A stretch of 64,000 nucleotides of DNA from an uncultured bacterium (GCA_905214105.1 CAJMKK010000002.1:62001-126000), one strand, 5' to 3'. Numbered from the stretch's first letter, positions 7,170-17,350 are shown. Program-made: numbers and translations. The notes: a model not told the origin generated them from the letters alone.

Positions 7170-10100
7170 ATGCGCAGGAATTCCATTTTTACGAAACGGT
7201 GGGTGAAGGGAAGCGCGGTCCTCGTTGCCACTGCAGCGACGCTCGTGTTTGCCAATCCCCAGCAGGCGATTGCCACGCCACTCAAGGGCGTCGACTCGGC
7301 GACCGTGTCCCAGTCTGCCTCGAATGTCGTCGACATCGATTTCGCTGACGGCATCAAGGGCCGTATTACGTTCCTCGAGGACGGTATTTTCCGTTATAAC
7401 GTCGACCCCAAGGGTGAGTTTTCCGAGTACGCCACGCCGCGCAGTAAGTCCCACACGGCTAAGATCCAGGCTCAGCCCGATACCTCGGACACCTACAGCA
7501 AGCCGAGTGCGACGGTTGCCGACAAGGGCGACACTATCGAGATCACCGGCGGAAAGGCGACCGTGATCCTGGACAAGGCGACTGGCAAGATGAGTATCAA
7601 GTCAGGCGACCGTGTCGTGGTTTCCGAGTCCGCGTCCCTCGACCTTGATAAGAAGGGTACCGTCCAGACGCTCGCCAAGGAGAAGTCCGAGAACTTCTTT
7701 GGCGGCGGCACCCAGAACGGACGCTTCCTGCACACCAACCAGACCATCGCCATCTCCAACACGAACAACTGGACCGATGGCGGCGTTGCCTCGCCCAACC
7801 CGTTTTATTGGACGAGTGACGGCTACGGCGTGCTCCGAAACACGTTTGCAGAGGGTTCCTACGACTTCGGTTCCACGGACTCATCGACGGTCACGACTTT
7901 GCACAGCGAGAATGAGTTTGATGCCTACTACTTCGTGGCGACCAACGAGGGAGCTTCGAACGTGGCAACTGAGATGCTGCAGGACTACTACAAGGTGACC
8001 GGTAACCCGGTACTGCTGCCCGAGTACGGGTTCTACCTTGGTCATCTTAATGCCTATAACCGTGATGGCTGGTCAACGACCTCGGGTCAAAAGAAGTGGG
8101 AGACCAAGGGCAGCAAGTCCTCGAGCGAGAAGGGCGACGTTAAGTACGAGTCTGGCATGTCGACGGGCTACAAGCTCGACGGCACACTTGCGGCCGAGAC
8201 GCTCAACGGTGAGGGCCCTACGGTTGATACCGAGAACATGAAAGCGACCGATTTCGACCGCCAGTTCTCTGCTCGGCAGGTTATCGATGACTACGAGGAC
8301 AGCGACATGCCGCTCGGCTGGTTCCTGCCGAACGACGGCTACGGCGCCGGCTATGGCCAGAACGGTTACTACAAGACCGGCGGCGTCAACTCCGACGGAG
8401 CGAGCTCGGCCGACCGTCTTAACGCTGTGCGTGCCAACGTCGACAACCTTAAGAAGTTCACCGAGTATGCCAACTCAAAGGGTGTGAGCACGGGCTTGTG
8501 GACCCAGTCCAACCTTGAGCCCGACAGCAACCCTGAGACCCCGTGGCATCTGCTTCGCGACTTCGACGCCGAGGTCAAGACGGGAGGCATCACTACCCTT
8601 AAGACCGACGTTGCCTGGGTTGGATCTGGCTACTCCTTTGGTCTTAATGGCATCAAGACAGCTTATGACACGGTGACGACCGGCGCTAACAAGCGCCCCA
8701 ACATCATCACGCTCGATGGTTGGGCCGGCACGCAGCGCTTTGGTGGCATTTGGACCGGCGACCAGTATGGCGGTAACTGGGAGTACATTCGCTTCCATAT
8801 CCCCACGTATATCGGTCAGAGTCTTTCGGGCAACCCCAACATCGGCTCCGACATGGATGGCATTTTTGGCGGCGACCCCATCATCTCTGCGCGTGACTAC
8901 CAGTGGAAGACGTTCACGCCCTCTATGCTCGACATGGACGGTTGGGGCACCTACCGTAAATCGCCCATGACGCACGGCGATCCCTACACAGGCATCTCGC
9001 GCTTCTACCTCAAGCTCAAGGCGCAGCTCATGCCCTATATCTACACGAGCGCGGCCTCGGCGGCCAACATCGACACGGGTAACGGCGATGCCGGCCTGCC
9101 CATGATCCGCGCCATGCTGCTTTCCGATAACTCCGAGTACGCCGCAAGCACCTCGACGCAGTACCAGTATATGTTCGGTGAGAACTTCCTAGTGGCACCG
9201 GTGTATCAGGATACCCAGGCAGACGAGAACGGCAACGACATTCGCAATGGGATTTACCTCCCCAACTACGGCACCGACGAGAATCCCACCATCTGGATCG
9301 ATTACTTCTCGGGTAAGCAGTATCGCGGCGGCCAGGTTCTCAACAACTACGAGGCTCCGCTTTGGAAGCTGCCGCTGTTTGTGAAGGCCAACGCTATCGT
9401 GCCGATGTACGCCGAGAACAACAACCCCGAGGCCGTGAGCGACACCAACACCAAGGGTACCGACCGCAGCCAGCGTATCGTCGAGTTCTTCGCCACCGAG
9501 GGCGACGGCACCTTTACGCAGTACGAGGACGACGGCTCCTCCATCGAGAACAACACGACTGAGGACGATTCCTACGGTACGATCGACAATATCTCCTACG
9601 GTGAGCATGTGAGCACCGTCTACAGATCCAAGGCCGCAGGCGGCACCGCGACCTTTACCGCCGAAGCCTCGCAGGGTGGCTACAACGGCTACGACTCCAA
9701 TCGCACCACGACCTTCGTGGCCAACGTGTCCGCCAAGCCCATGAGCGTCGTCGCCAAGAACGGCGGATCCGCGCTCAACGTGGTTGAGGTCGACTCGCAG
9801 GAGACCTTTGACACCGCGACCCCCGAGGCCGGCCAGGCGGTCTACTTCTACAGCGAGACCCCTAACCTCAACCACTACGGCAGCGATGTGGACGGCACCG
9901 AGGCCGAGCGGGGCGAGAGCTTTAACAACACCAAGATCACCACGAACCCCAAGGTCTACGTCAAGTTCGCGAAGACCGATGTTGCTGCGGCGGCGCAGAC
10001 GCTCGAGCTGGGCGGTTTCGTGAACGCCGACGCCACGCTCACAGCCGATCGCCTCAACGAGAGCCTCTCCGCACCCACGAACCTTGCTGCCCCCGAGGAC

Positions 10101-13100
10101 GTCACGACCCCAACGAGCATCAAGCTCACCTGGGGAAAGGTCGATGGTGCTACCTCCTACGACCTTAAGGTCGACGGCACCGTGTTCGCCGTGGGTGATG
10201 CGGCCGAGTTCACGCACACCGACCTCGCCTACAATAGCAAGCACACCTACCAGATTCGTTCGCGCAACGCCGAGGGCTACTCCGCCTGGAGCGATGTGCT
10301 CGAGGCGAACTCCGCACTCGATCCGTGGCGGAACGTCCCCGACGCCGAGCAAATCACCTGGGAGGGCTCACTTTACGGCAGCCATAAGGCCGAGCTCGCC
10401 TTCGACCATGAGTTCCAGTCGGGCGACGGCGGTTTCCACTCCGGTGGCAACGATCTGGGCAAGGCGCTTACCGTTGACTATGGACGCGCTTACAAGCTCG
10501 ATAAGCTCGAGTACTATCCGCGCGATGACGCCGGCAACGGCACTGTGACCAAGATGCGTGTTGAGACGAGTCTCGATGGCGTCCACTGGACGAGCCAGGA
10601 GGTCGATTGGGCACGTTCCGCTGATTGTAAGACGGTAGCGTTTGACGGCACCGTGGCCGCCCGTTACGTGCGCATGACACCGCTCGCCTCGGTCGGCAAT
10701 TTCTTCTCCGCGTCCGAGATTGCCATCTACAAGACCGACGGCACGGATGGCTTCGCCGTGGGCTCCAACCTCAACAAGGCCACGATCTCCGACGGAGACT
10801 ACTCCAACATGAAGAACTATCTGGGCCTCGAGAATCGCGAGCCCGATACCCCGACGTTCGGTTCGCAGATCCGCGACCACTTCGCCGACCTCAACGATAA
10901 CGGCGTTTACGACGTCTACGATTACTCGTTCACCATGGCGGGTCTTGACGGCGGCACTAAACAAAAGGGAAAGGTCGCAGGTTCGCTCGCGGTGATTCCG
11001 AGCAAGACCGAGGTCGAGGCCGGTGATGAGATCACCGTTGATGTCTATGCGGCCGACGCCAAGAACGTCAACGCCCTAGGCGCTCTCGTCAACTTCAAGA
11101 GCGACCAGTTCGAGTTTGTGTCCGAGAGCATCGCGCAGGACGGCTCGACTGCCGGCATGGAGAACCTGTCTCGCGAGAAGGTCCAGTTCGCGGACAGAAC
11201 GCAGACTATCAATCTCGCCTTTGCCAACCGCGGCGATGGCAAGCTCTACAACGGTACCGGCGCGGTGGCGAGTTTCAAGCTCAAGGCCAAGACCGCCGGC
11301 AAGGTCGAACTGCCCTCGACATCTTGGCTCATCGGTCCGGCATGCGACGCACTTGAGTTTGCGAGCGACGGCACGGTGACGATGCCGGATGTTCCTCAGC
11401 CAACGGTCGCCGAGTACGGTCAGGACGCCTTCAACATCACGATGACCAACGATGAGCTCACGACCGACGACGGGACCAACGTCGAGAAACTTATCCAGCA
11501 GAAGAGCTATAACGCGCTGTTCGATAATAACGAGGGCGACAACGGCTTTGAGTTCCTATGGAACTGGAGCGGCAACTGGGACAGCGAGGGTAAGCTTCCG
11601 AGTTACGTGAAGCTTCCCACCACGATGACATTCGCATTTAAGACGCCGTCGAAACTCGATAGTGTCGAGGTCGTTAACCGCAACGGTGGCAACGGAACCG
11701 TGCAGAAGATCAAGGCTGTCGTGACGTTCGAGGATGGCTCGACCCAAGAGTTCGCGGGCGGGGAGTACGATTCCTTCCTTGCTCGCTACGCCTTTGACCT
11801 CTCTGCCGAGAACAAGGGCAAGAAGGCGACCAAGGTCGAGGTCACGCCGCTTGAGGCATCGGGTGACCAGATGCTCACACTGCGTGAGGTCAACTTCAAC
11901 TACACGCAGGGTGTCGAGGCCATCGAGGGTGTCGAGCTAGGCAAGAACCAGACCGAGTTCTTTGAAGGCGACATTACGCCCGTCGACGCCAAGGCTACGC
12001 CTGAGAGCGCTGGCTACCCCTATGTGACGGTCGAGAGCTCCGACCCCTCTGTGGTAAGCGTCTCCGCTGTTCAGGCTGGCGATAGCGTGAGCTACTACCT
12101 GCGTGCCAACAAGGCCGGCAAGGCAAAGATCACGGTGGCGTCGGTACTCGACCCCTCCAAGACCGCATCCTATGAGGTCGAGGTCAAGGCTGGTGTCGAT
12201 ACCTCTGCGCTCGTAGCAGCGCTTTCCAAGGCCGCGGGCTACAGCGAGTCCGTCTACACCAAGGATTCCTATGCAGCTCTCACCACTGCGGTCGAGGCGG
12301 CTCAGAAGCTCCTCGACAGTGGCCAGGGCAGCTATAGCAAGAAGGATGTCGCAGACGCCACAGCCAAGATCGAGAAGGCAATCGACGGCCTCAAGATGCG
12401 CCCTGTTGATGAGAAGATTCTCATCAACACGCCCGAGAACCGCAAGAACGTCAAGGTGGCCGGCTTCTCGAGTGAGGCCGACTACGAGGGCAGCAACGCC
12501 GTCAACGCTCTCGACGGCGACGAGCGGACGCTTTGGCACAGCGACTGGGCCCATGGGACCGGTATGCCCCAGTATCTGAGTGTCGACCTGGGCCGCGACT
12601 ACGATCTCACCGACGTTACATTCCTGCCGCGCCAGGACGGCGGCACTAACGGCGATATCTTCGAGGCCGAGATACTGGTCTCCGACACTGCCGACGGTTA
12701 TGAGAAGGGCACCGCCGCGTCGATGGGTACGTTCGCCTTCGACAACGATGGCCGCGTGCTCACCGACCGTGGCGACTGGAAACAGATGAGCTTTGGCGCC
12801 GCGCGCGGTCGCTACGTGACCGTCAAGGTGATTCACGCCGGCGGGGGCGACGTTGATGCCTACTGCAGCATGGCGGAGCTCAAGTTCTACGGTACGGCCG
12901 TCCCCGATCCGGTGGCGAAGGATGATCTCACTGCCGCGATCGAAAAGGTTGATGCCGAGCTTGCCGCCGGCGACCTCAAGGCCGGCGACTACACCGAGGC
13001 CTCCTGGACGGCGCTCGAGAACGCCCTGGCGAGCGCCCGCGCCATCTTGAGCGACGAGGATGCCACGCAGGACGAGGTCGACCAGGCGCTCAGGGCGCTC

Positions 13101-13583
13101 GAGAGCGCCCGCGACGCGCTCGAGAAGACCCCGGTGGTCCCGGTCGAGAATCCGACTAAGAAGCAGCTCAAGGCCCTGGTCAAGCAGGCGAAGGAGACTG
13201 ACACCAGGGGCAAGACGGCCGAGTCTGTCAAGGCCCTGACGGATGCCATTACCTACGCCGAGGACGTCTTGGGTGATGAGAATGCTTCCGACACCCAGAT
13301 CCAGGCGGCCTATAGCCAGCTCAAGCTGGCCATTGAGAGCCTCAAGGATGCCGATTCCGGCAACCAGGGCGGCTCGGGCAACCAGGGTTCCGGCAATGGC
13401 TCGAACGGCGGCAACCAGGCGGGCAAGCCCGCAGGCGACAAGGCCCAGGGCAGCAAGAAGAACGGTTCGGCGATTCCCAATACCGGAGACCAGACGGCGG
13501 CGACCGTCGCGACCGTCGGTGGTCTTGGCGCCATCATCGCCGCGATCGGCGCTTTCTTCCATCGTCGCAGCAAGGCTAAGTAG
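7170..13583 (+). CDS. giant sortase-anchored GH31 family glycosidase with carbohydrate-binding modules
   Basis: 2,137-aa exported enzyme. Signal peptide 1-35 (cut near AIA-TP). The GH31 catalytic barrel is about 280-640, with likely nucleophile Asp480 in LKTDVAWVG and likely acid/base Asp531 in IWTGDQYGG, followed by beta domains to about 960. Next come an FN3-like domain (970-1055), F5/8C-type CBM (1064-1192), dockerin-like segment with EF-hand pattern DLNDNGVYDVYDYS (about 1207-1267), cohesin-like domain (1270-1400), a second beta-sandwich module (1411-1580), an Ig-like domain (1587-1678), FIVAR repeats (1679-1744, 1914-1987, 1996-2060), another F5/8C CBM (1749-1907), a Gly/Asn-rich linker, IPNTG sorting motif, hydrophobic stretch and RRSKAK tail. 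It probably removes alpha-linked terminal sugars from host glycans; the GH31 subfamily that includes bacterial alpha-N-acetylgalactosaminidases is a candidate, but the substrate is not readable here. GAAAGGAG precedes the ATG at 7170. Confidence 0.92.
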   Translation: MRRNSIFTKRWVKGSAVLVATAATLVFANPQQAIATPLKGVDSATVSQSASNVVDIDFADGIKGRITFLEDGIFRYNVDPKGEFSEYATPRSKSHTAKIQAQPDTSDTYSKPSATVADKGDTIEITGGKATVILDKATGKMSIKSGDRVVVSESASLDLDKKGTVQTLAKEKSENFFGGGTQNGRFLHTNQTIAISNTNNWTDGGVASPNPFYWTSDGYGVLRNTFAEGSYDFGSTDSSTVTTLHSENEFDAYYFVATNEGASNVATEMLQDYYKVTGNPVLLPEYGFYLGHLNAYNRDGWSTTSGQKKWETKGSKSSSEKGDVKYESGMSTGYKLDGTLAAETLNGEGPTVDTENMKATDFDRQFSARQVIDDYEDSDMPLGWFLPNDGYGAGYGQNGYYKTGGVNSDGASSADRLNAVRANVDNLKKFTEYANSKGVSTGLWTQSNLEPDSNPETPWHLLRDFDAEVKTGGITTLKTDVAWVGSGYSFGLNGIKTAYDTVTTGANKRPNIITLDGWAGTQRFGGIWTGDQYGGNWEYIRFHIPTYIGQSLSGNPNIGSDMDGIFGGDPIISARDYQWKTFTPSMLDMDGWGTYRKSPMTHGDPYTGISRFYLKLKAQLMPYIYTSAASAANIDTGNGDAGLPMIRAMLLSDNSEYAASTSTQYQYMFGENFLVAPVYQDTQADENGNDIRNGIYLPNYGTDENPTIWIDYFSGKQYRGGQVLNNYEAPLWKLPLFVKANAIVPMYAENNNPEAVSDTNTKGTDRSQRIVEFFATEGDGTFTQYEDDGSSIENNTTEDDSYGTIDNISYGEHVSTVYRSKAAGGTATFTAEASQGGYNGYDSNRTTTFVANVSAKPMSVVAKNGGSALNVVEVDSQETFDTATPEAGQAVYFYSETPNLNHYGSDVDGTEAERGESFNNTKITTNPKVYVKFAKTDVAAAAQTLELGGFVNADATLTADRLNESLSAPTNLAAPEDVTTPTSIKLTWGKVDGATSYDLKVDGTVFAVGDAAEFTHTDLAYNSKHTYQIRSRNAEGYSAWSDVLEANSALDPWRNVPDAEQITWEGSLYGSHKAELAFDHEFQSGDGGFHSGGNDLGKALTVDYGRAYKLDKLEYYPRDDAGNGTVTKMRVETSLDGVHWTSQEVDWARSADCKTVAFDGTVAARYVRMTPLASVGNFFSASEIAIYKTDGTDGFAVGSNLNKATISDGDYSNMKNYLGLENREPDTPTFGSQIRDHFADLNDNGVYDVYDYSFTMAGLDGGTKQKGKVAGSLAVIPSKTEVEAGDEITVDVYAADAKNVNALGALVNFKSDQFEFVSESIAQDGSTAGMENLSREKVQFADRTQTINLAFANRGDGKLYNGTGAVASFKLKAKTAGKVELPSTSWLIGPACDALEFASDGTVTMPDVPQPTVAEYGQDAFNITMTNDELTTDDGTNVEKLIQQKSYNALFDNNEGDNGFEFLWNWSGNWDSEGKLPSYVKLPTTMTFAFKTPSKLDSVEVVNRNGGNGTVQKIKAVVTFEDGSTQEFAGGEYDSFLARYAFDLSAENKGKKATKVEVTPLEASGDQMLTLREVNFNYTQGVEAIEGVELGKNQTEFFEGDITPVDAKATPESAGYPYVTVESSDPSVVSVSAVQAGDSVSYYLRANKAGKAKITVASVLDPSKTASYEVEVKAGVDTSALVAALSKAAGYSESVYTKDSYAALTTAVEAAQKLLDSGQGSYSKKDVADATAKIEKAIDGLKMRPVDEKILINTPENRKNVKVAGFSSEADYEGSNAVNALDGDERTLWHSDWAHGTGMPQYLSVDLGRDYDLTDVTFLPRQDGGTNGDIFEAEILVSDTADGYEKGTAASMGTFAFDNDGRVLTDRGDWKQMSFGAARGRYVTVKVIHAGGGDVDAYCSMAELKFYGTAVPDPVAKDDLTAAIEKVDAELAAGDLKAGDYTEASWTALENALASARAILSDEDATQDEVDQALRALESARDALEKTPVVPVENPTKKQLKALVKQAKETDTRGKTAESVKALTDAITYAEDVLGDENASDTQIQAAYSQLKLAIESLKDADSGNQGGSGNQGSGNGSNGGNQAGKPAGDKAQGSKKNGSAIPNTGDQTAATVATVGGLGAIIAAIGAFFHRRSKAK

Positions 13584-13602
13584 CCCCAGCAACAGCTAAG
13601 CA

Positions 13603-13645
13603 AGCGTGCCCGCCGTCCCACCCAAGGACGGTGGGCACGCTTTTT
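13603..13645 (+). terminator. Rho-independent terminator of the GH31 gene
   Basis: 16-bp stem (13603-13618 / 13626-13641, one G-T position) followed by TTTTT. Confidence 0.88.
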
Positions 13646-13702
13646 GAATGTAGGTAGAAAGCTCCGACCCTTCGGCCTTAATCTCGCAAAGCGTTCCGTC
13701 TC

Positions 13703-13734
13703 CCGCCGAACACATCAGCATCGGCGGCTATACT
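13703..13734 (+). promoter_or_regulatory. candidate purE promoter with overlapping inverted repeat
   Basis: TATACT (13729-13734) is a plausible -10 box. CCGCCGA (13703-13709) and TCGGCGG (13721-13727) form an inverted repeat where the -35 would be, suggesting an operator. No good -35 hexamer is visible. Confidence 0.4.
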
Positions 13735-13800
13735 TGAATTATTTGCAGTTAAGGGTCGCGGATTGGCCGCGTCACCGCTCTCAACAGGAGGTCTTTGTTT

Positions 13801-14265
13801 ATGGCAGATCAAAAGCCGGTTGTCGGGATCATCATGGGCTCCAAGTCCGATCTGGGTGTTATGGAAGGCTGCACCGCCGAGCTCGAGGCGTTCGGTGTGC
13901 CCTATGAGCTCGTCATTGCGAGCGCACACCGCACACCGGCGAAGGTCCACGAGTGGGCTTCGACTGCTGCCGATCGCGGTATCAAAGTGATTATCGCCGC
14001 CGCCGGCAAGGCCGCTCACTTGGGTGGTGTCGTGGCTGCCTTTACGCCGCTGCCGGTTATCGGCGTGCCTATGAAGACGAGTGACCTGGGCGGCATGGAT
14101 TCGCTGCTATCGATGGTGCAGATGCCTTCGGGCGTGCCCGTGGCCTGCGTTGCCATCAACGGCGCCAAGAACGCCGCCATCTATGCCACACAGATTCTGG
14201 GTGCTTGCGACCCCGAGTACCGCAAGGTTATCGAGAAGATGAAGCAGGAGATGGCTGACGCCTAA
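13801..14265 (+). CDS. purE: N5-carboxyaminoimidazole ribonucleotide mutase
   Basis: 154-aa class I PurE. It converts N5-CAIR to CAIR in de novo purine synthesis in the cytoplasm. Motifs are [12 protein letters not shown] (phosphate loop), [12 protein letters not shown], and [20 protein letters not shown] with the catalytic His, then [15 protein letters not shown]. The ATG at 13801 follows AGGAGG; an in-frame TTG six bases earlier is less likely. The gene begins a stretch with purF, purM and purN further on, though three unrelated genes intervene. No purK is visible here. Confidence 0.95.
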   Translation: MADQKPVVGIIMGSKSDLGVMEGCTAELEAFGVPYELVIASAHRTPAKVHEWASTAADRGIKVIIAAAGKAAHLGGVVAAFTPLPVIGVPMKTSDLGGMDSLLSMVQMPSGVPVACVAINGAKNAAIYATQILGACDPEYRKVIEKMKQEMADA

Positions 14266-14300
14266 GCGTTTCGCCGTTTCACCGCAGTATAAGGAGAGCC

Positions 14301-15299
14301 ATGTCCGATTATCAGGGAAAACGATTCAAGGCTTCTCAGATTCCCGATCCGTCGAAGCCAGGTGCTGCCCGTGCGGCACAGCAGGGTCGGACATCCTCTC
14401 CTCAGCAGCCGCGCGCGCCGCGCCCCGTGACACCGGCGACGCATCGTCGACAGGACGCGCCGGCCGCATATCGTCCTTCGTCTTATAGCTCCGCTAAGAA
14501 GCCGCCCCGGTCTTCATCGCATGCCGCGCCGTCGGATTGCACCGAGCCGCCGCGCAAAAAGCGCCGCTCCATTATTCCCATTCTGCTCATCATCATCGGT
14601 ATCGGTCTGATTGTCGCCGCCGCCGCTATTTTTATTAATGCCCAGATTGGCTATAAGCAGGCGAGCGATTCGTATCAGAAAATCGAGAAGCAATATGTAA
14701 GCGATAAGGACGCCAGCGGCGTGCCGATTATCGACTTTGATGCGCTTGCTCAGACGAACCCCGAGATTGTGGGTTGGATTTACGTGCCGGGAACCAACAT
14801 CAACTATCCCGTGGTGCAGACCAACAACAACTCCAAATACCTCAACACGCTGTTTGACGGTACATCTAACGCGTCCGGTGCTATTTTCCTGGATAGCGAT
14901 GACACCGCGCCGGGAATGGTCGACCAGCAGACCACGATCTACGGCCACCATATGAACGATGGGTCGATGTTCAACGTGATTTCGGACACCACTGATCAGG
15001 CGACGTTCGATAGCATCGAGTTTGTGTATTACATCACACGGGATGCTACGTATAAGCTGCGACCACTGGCGACCAAAGTTGTCGAGGACACGTATGCCAA
15101 GGCGCGCACGCCCAATTTTGAGGGCGATGACGGGCTCAAGAACTACCTGTCCGAGATGTTCGACGGTGCCTCTGCCGTGGCGAGTGATGCCACCGATCGT
15201 GCCGCTTCGGCAACCAAGGTTGTAACGCTCGTGACCTGTCGTTCGCTGTCGCTGAGCAACACACGCGCCGTCATGGTGCTCACGCCGGTCGAGGAATAA
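14301..15299 (+). CDS. class B-like sortase (membrane transpeptidase)
   Basis: 332 aa. The Pro/Ser/Arg-rich cytoplasmic N-terminus (1-90) is followed by one TM segment (about 92-113) and an extracellular sortase domain. Catalytic residues are visible: His in TTIYGHHMNDGSMF, Cys in VTLVTCRS, and Arg in SNTRAVM. FDALAQTNPEIVGWIYVPGT and the NINYPVVQ segment resemble SrtB and related housekeeping class B enzymes. It cleaves sorting motifs and joins proteins to the wall or to a pilin. It sits near the GH31 protein carrying IPNTG, a plausible substrate (inference). AAGGAG precedes the ATG. Confidence 0.9.
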   Translation: MSDYQGKRFKASQIPDPSKPGAARAAQQGRTSSPQQPRAPRPVTPATHRRQDAPAAYRPSSYSSAKKPPRSSSHAAPSDCTEPPRKKRRSIIPILLIIIGIGLIVAAAAIFINAQIGYKQASDSYQKIEKQYVSDKDASGVPIIDFDALAQTNPEIVGWIYVPGTNINYPVVQTNNNSKYLNTLFDGTSNASGAIFLDSDDTAPGMVDQQTTIYGHHMNDGSMFNVISDTTDQATFDSIEFVYYITRDATYKLRPLATKVVEDTYAKARTPNFEGDDGLKNYLSEMFDGASAVASDATDRAASATKVVTLVTCRSLSLSNTRAVMVLTPVEE

Positions 15300-15363
15300 G
15301 TTGTTCGAGAGTAGCTAAAAAGGCCCCGTCCCAAATTGGCTACTCGACGACGGTAAGGGAGAA

Positions 15364-15783
15364 ATGATGCTCGAGAGTGGCAAATTGATGCCTTCGATTG
15401 ATGCTTGGCTGCGCGAGGCCAAGGCCGATGCTTCGGCGGCAGGCTGTGGGATGTATCTGACGCATAACGGTGTGGTGCGCGCGACGCCCAAGGCCGAGGT
15501 GCGCGGAGTCGAGACCGATGGCGTGGCGCCAGGCCACAGGGTGGGCGGCATGGTCTTTGACTACGACGCCGAAAAGGTACGGTCTGCTATCGAGGCCACG
15601 CGCGCGATGCCGGGTATCGGCTATGTGCGCGTGTGGCTGGCAAGCGGCGAGCTTACCGTAGGTGACGACATCATGCTCGTGCTTATCGGCGGGGACATTC
15701 GCCCACACGTGGTCGATGCACTGCAGGCGCTCGTTGGCACCATCAAGAACGAATGCGTGAGTGAGGTCGAGCGCGAGGCATAG
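15364..15783 (+). CDS. MoaE-like protein lacking the catalytic C-terminus
   Basis: 139 aa. The order of elements follows the large subunit of molybdopterin synthase: THNGVVRATPKAEVRG (compare the family's TGxVRN segment), VGGMVFDYDAEKV, GYVRVWLASGELTVGDDIMLVLIGG and a final helix. The family's C-terminal segment with two essential lysines (xWKxE type) is missing; this protein ends in NECVSEVEREA. No other molybdenum-cofactor gene is in the window. It is therefore probably not an active MoaE and may be a repurposed homologue. ATG ATG in tandem at 15364; AAGGGAGA precedes it. Confidence 0.7.
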   Translation: MMLESGKLMPSIDAWLREAKADASAAGCGMYLTHNGVVRATPKAEVRGVETDGVAPGHRVGGMVFDYDAEKVRSAIEATRAMPGIGYVRVWLASGELTVGDDIMLVLIGGDIRPHVVDALQALVGTIKNECVSEVEREA

Positions 15784-15813
15784 AGGATTGCGTCGATAGA
15801 AGGATCGTTTATA

Positions 15814-15852
15814 AAAATGCCCACCGGTACATGTGATACCGGCGGGCATTTT
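15814..15852. terminator. bidirectional terminator
   Basis: 16-bp stem AAAATGCCCACCGGTA (15814-15829) / 15837-15852 with one mismatch and a 7-nt loop. A-rich left flank and TTTT right end serve the two convergent genes. Confidence 0.85.
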
Positions 15853-15873
15853 GCGTTTTGGGCGCGGTGAGCG

Positions 15874-17103
15874 CTATACGCGCGTCGCATCCTTGGGGCT
15901 CATGGTCATGCTCTGGAAGCGGTTTTCCATGTACTCGTTATCGAAGTGCTCTCCGTAGAACTGTGCGACGGGAATGTCCGGCTCCGTGCCGTTAACGCGC
16001 TGGTACCAGTAGTCGAGCGACTGCAGCGTCATGACGCCGTCGACCAGCATGATAACGGTAAAGATGACGGTGGCCGAGTAGCGGCTCTTCCAGGGGATCT
16101 TGTTGATAAGCTTAAGCAGCCTCGGCAGCAGCAGCTTGATCCAGATGAGGCCGCCCAGGCCCCACAGGCAGGCGAAGCCCGTGCAGGTGCGTCCGCCCGT
16201 GAGGACCACGAGCGGATCGGGCAAACCGAACAGCGTTATGTGCGAGTAGCTCCACGAGACCACGCCAAACGCGGTCTGCATAAACCAGCCCACGAACACC
16301 TCAAAGCTGGCGCCGAGCAGGGCGCTCACCAGGAAAATGATGATGGGGTTCTTTTTGTAGAAGCGGTTAAGCACCATGGTCATGAGCACGGCGCCAAATC
16401 CGTAGATGGGGCTGAAGGGGCCAAACAGCATGCCGGCACGGTTCTGATAGACGCCCGGGTCGTCGACCGTCATGTGCCAGATGTCCTCGGCGATCAGGCC
16501 GAGTATGCAGCAGACAAAGAACACCCAGAACAGGTTGAAGTAGTTGAGCTTGATGTAGCCCTCGCCGGTTTCATCGCGGCCGAGCATGCCCTCGGCGGCG
16601 GCGTCGCGGTCGAGCATCTCCTGCAGGCGGCGCTGCAGTTCGCGCTCCTGACGCAGCGTGGGGTCGACGGTGGCCGAAAGCGCGATGAGGATGCCGAGCT
16701 GAATAGCGGGACGCAGCAAGAAGGGCCCGATACCCTGGAGCATCACGTCGACCAAAAGCTCGACGACGGTAAATGCGATGAGAATATAGGACAGGCGGGC
16801 GGCGTTGCGGCGCTGGTTTTTGATAAGGTCCAGGCCAAAGATGATTAGGATGACGGCACTTGCCGCAGAGAGCATGATGCCGGCGACGATAAGGCCGACT
16901 GCGACGAGCGTGTTGTCGCCGAGGTTGGCGGCGGCGTTGCCGTTGATGAGCGCGGTGATGACCTGCCACATAAAGGCGCCGACCGAAGGGAGCGTGCCCA
17001 CGCCGGACAGGATGCACAGGACGGCGTACACCTTAATGATGAGGGGGATCTTCTTGACCTCCGTGGCGCTGGGGACGCTGGGGTCGAGTTCGTTTCGATC
17101 CAT
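15874..17103 (-). CDS. putative ABC_trans_CmpB-type membrane protein
   Basis: 409-aa polytopic protein of the family annotated as putative ABC-transporter permease (CmpB type). Hydrophobic segments are at about 20-45, 60-90, 100-145, then a charged cytoplasmic stretch (165-195, Arg/Glu-rich), then more segments from 210 on. The family core is visible: GLIAEDIWHM, QNRAGMLFGPFSPIYGFGA and SALLGASFEVFVGW. I start at 17103 (MDRNELDP), preceded on the minus strand by AAAGG; the longer frame to 17280 lacks support. No ATPase partner is adjacent and true transport activity is unproven. Confidence 0.8.
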   Translation of the reverse strand: MDRNELDPSVPSATEVKKIPLIIKVYAVLCILSGVGTLPSVGAFMWQVITALINGNAAANLGDNTLVAVGLIVAGIMLSAASAVILIIFGLDLIKNQRRNAARLSYILIAFTVVELLVDVMLQGIGPFLLRPAIQLGILIALSATVDPTLRQERELQRRLQEMLDRDAAAEGMLGRDETGEGYIKLNYFNLFWVFFVCCILGLIAEDIWHMTVDDPGVYQNRAGMLFGPFSPIYGFGAVLMTMVLNRFYKKNPIIIFLVSALLGASFEVFVGWFMQTAFGVVSWSYSHITLFGLPDPLVVLTGGRTCTGFACLWGLGGLIWIKLLLPRLLKLINKIPWKSRYSATVIFTVIMLVDGVMTLQSLDYWYQRVNGTEPDIPVAQFYGEHFDNEYMENRFQSMTMSPKDATRV

Positions 17104-17350
17104 ACATAACCTTTCTCGTTTTGCTGTAGGTACAAGGATACGCCGCCGACCTGCCAAAAGACAGGACGAACGTCCCAATTGCAACAATGCAAGCCCCAAC
17201 GGCGGGCGAGACGCGTCGTAACGGAAGTATGCGGGATCGTCGGCCCCGAGGCGGTTGCCCAATAAAATGTTTGGCTGCAAAACGGATTATTAGCTCGGTG
17301 GGCTTTTAAAAAGCGCTGTTCATGCGCGGGAGTGCTTGTCTTGCCGTGCG

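Noticed and set aside
11937..13592. 551-aa antisense open frame under the GH31 gene
   Set aside because: Shadow of the sense frame; no start signal and no recognisable domain.
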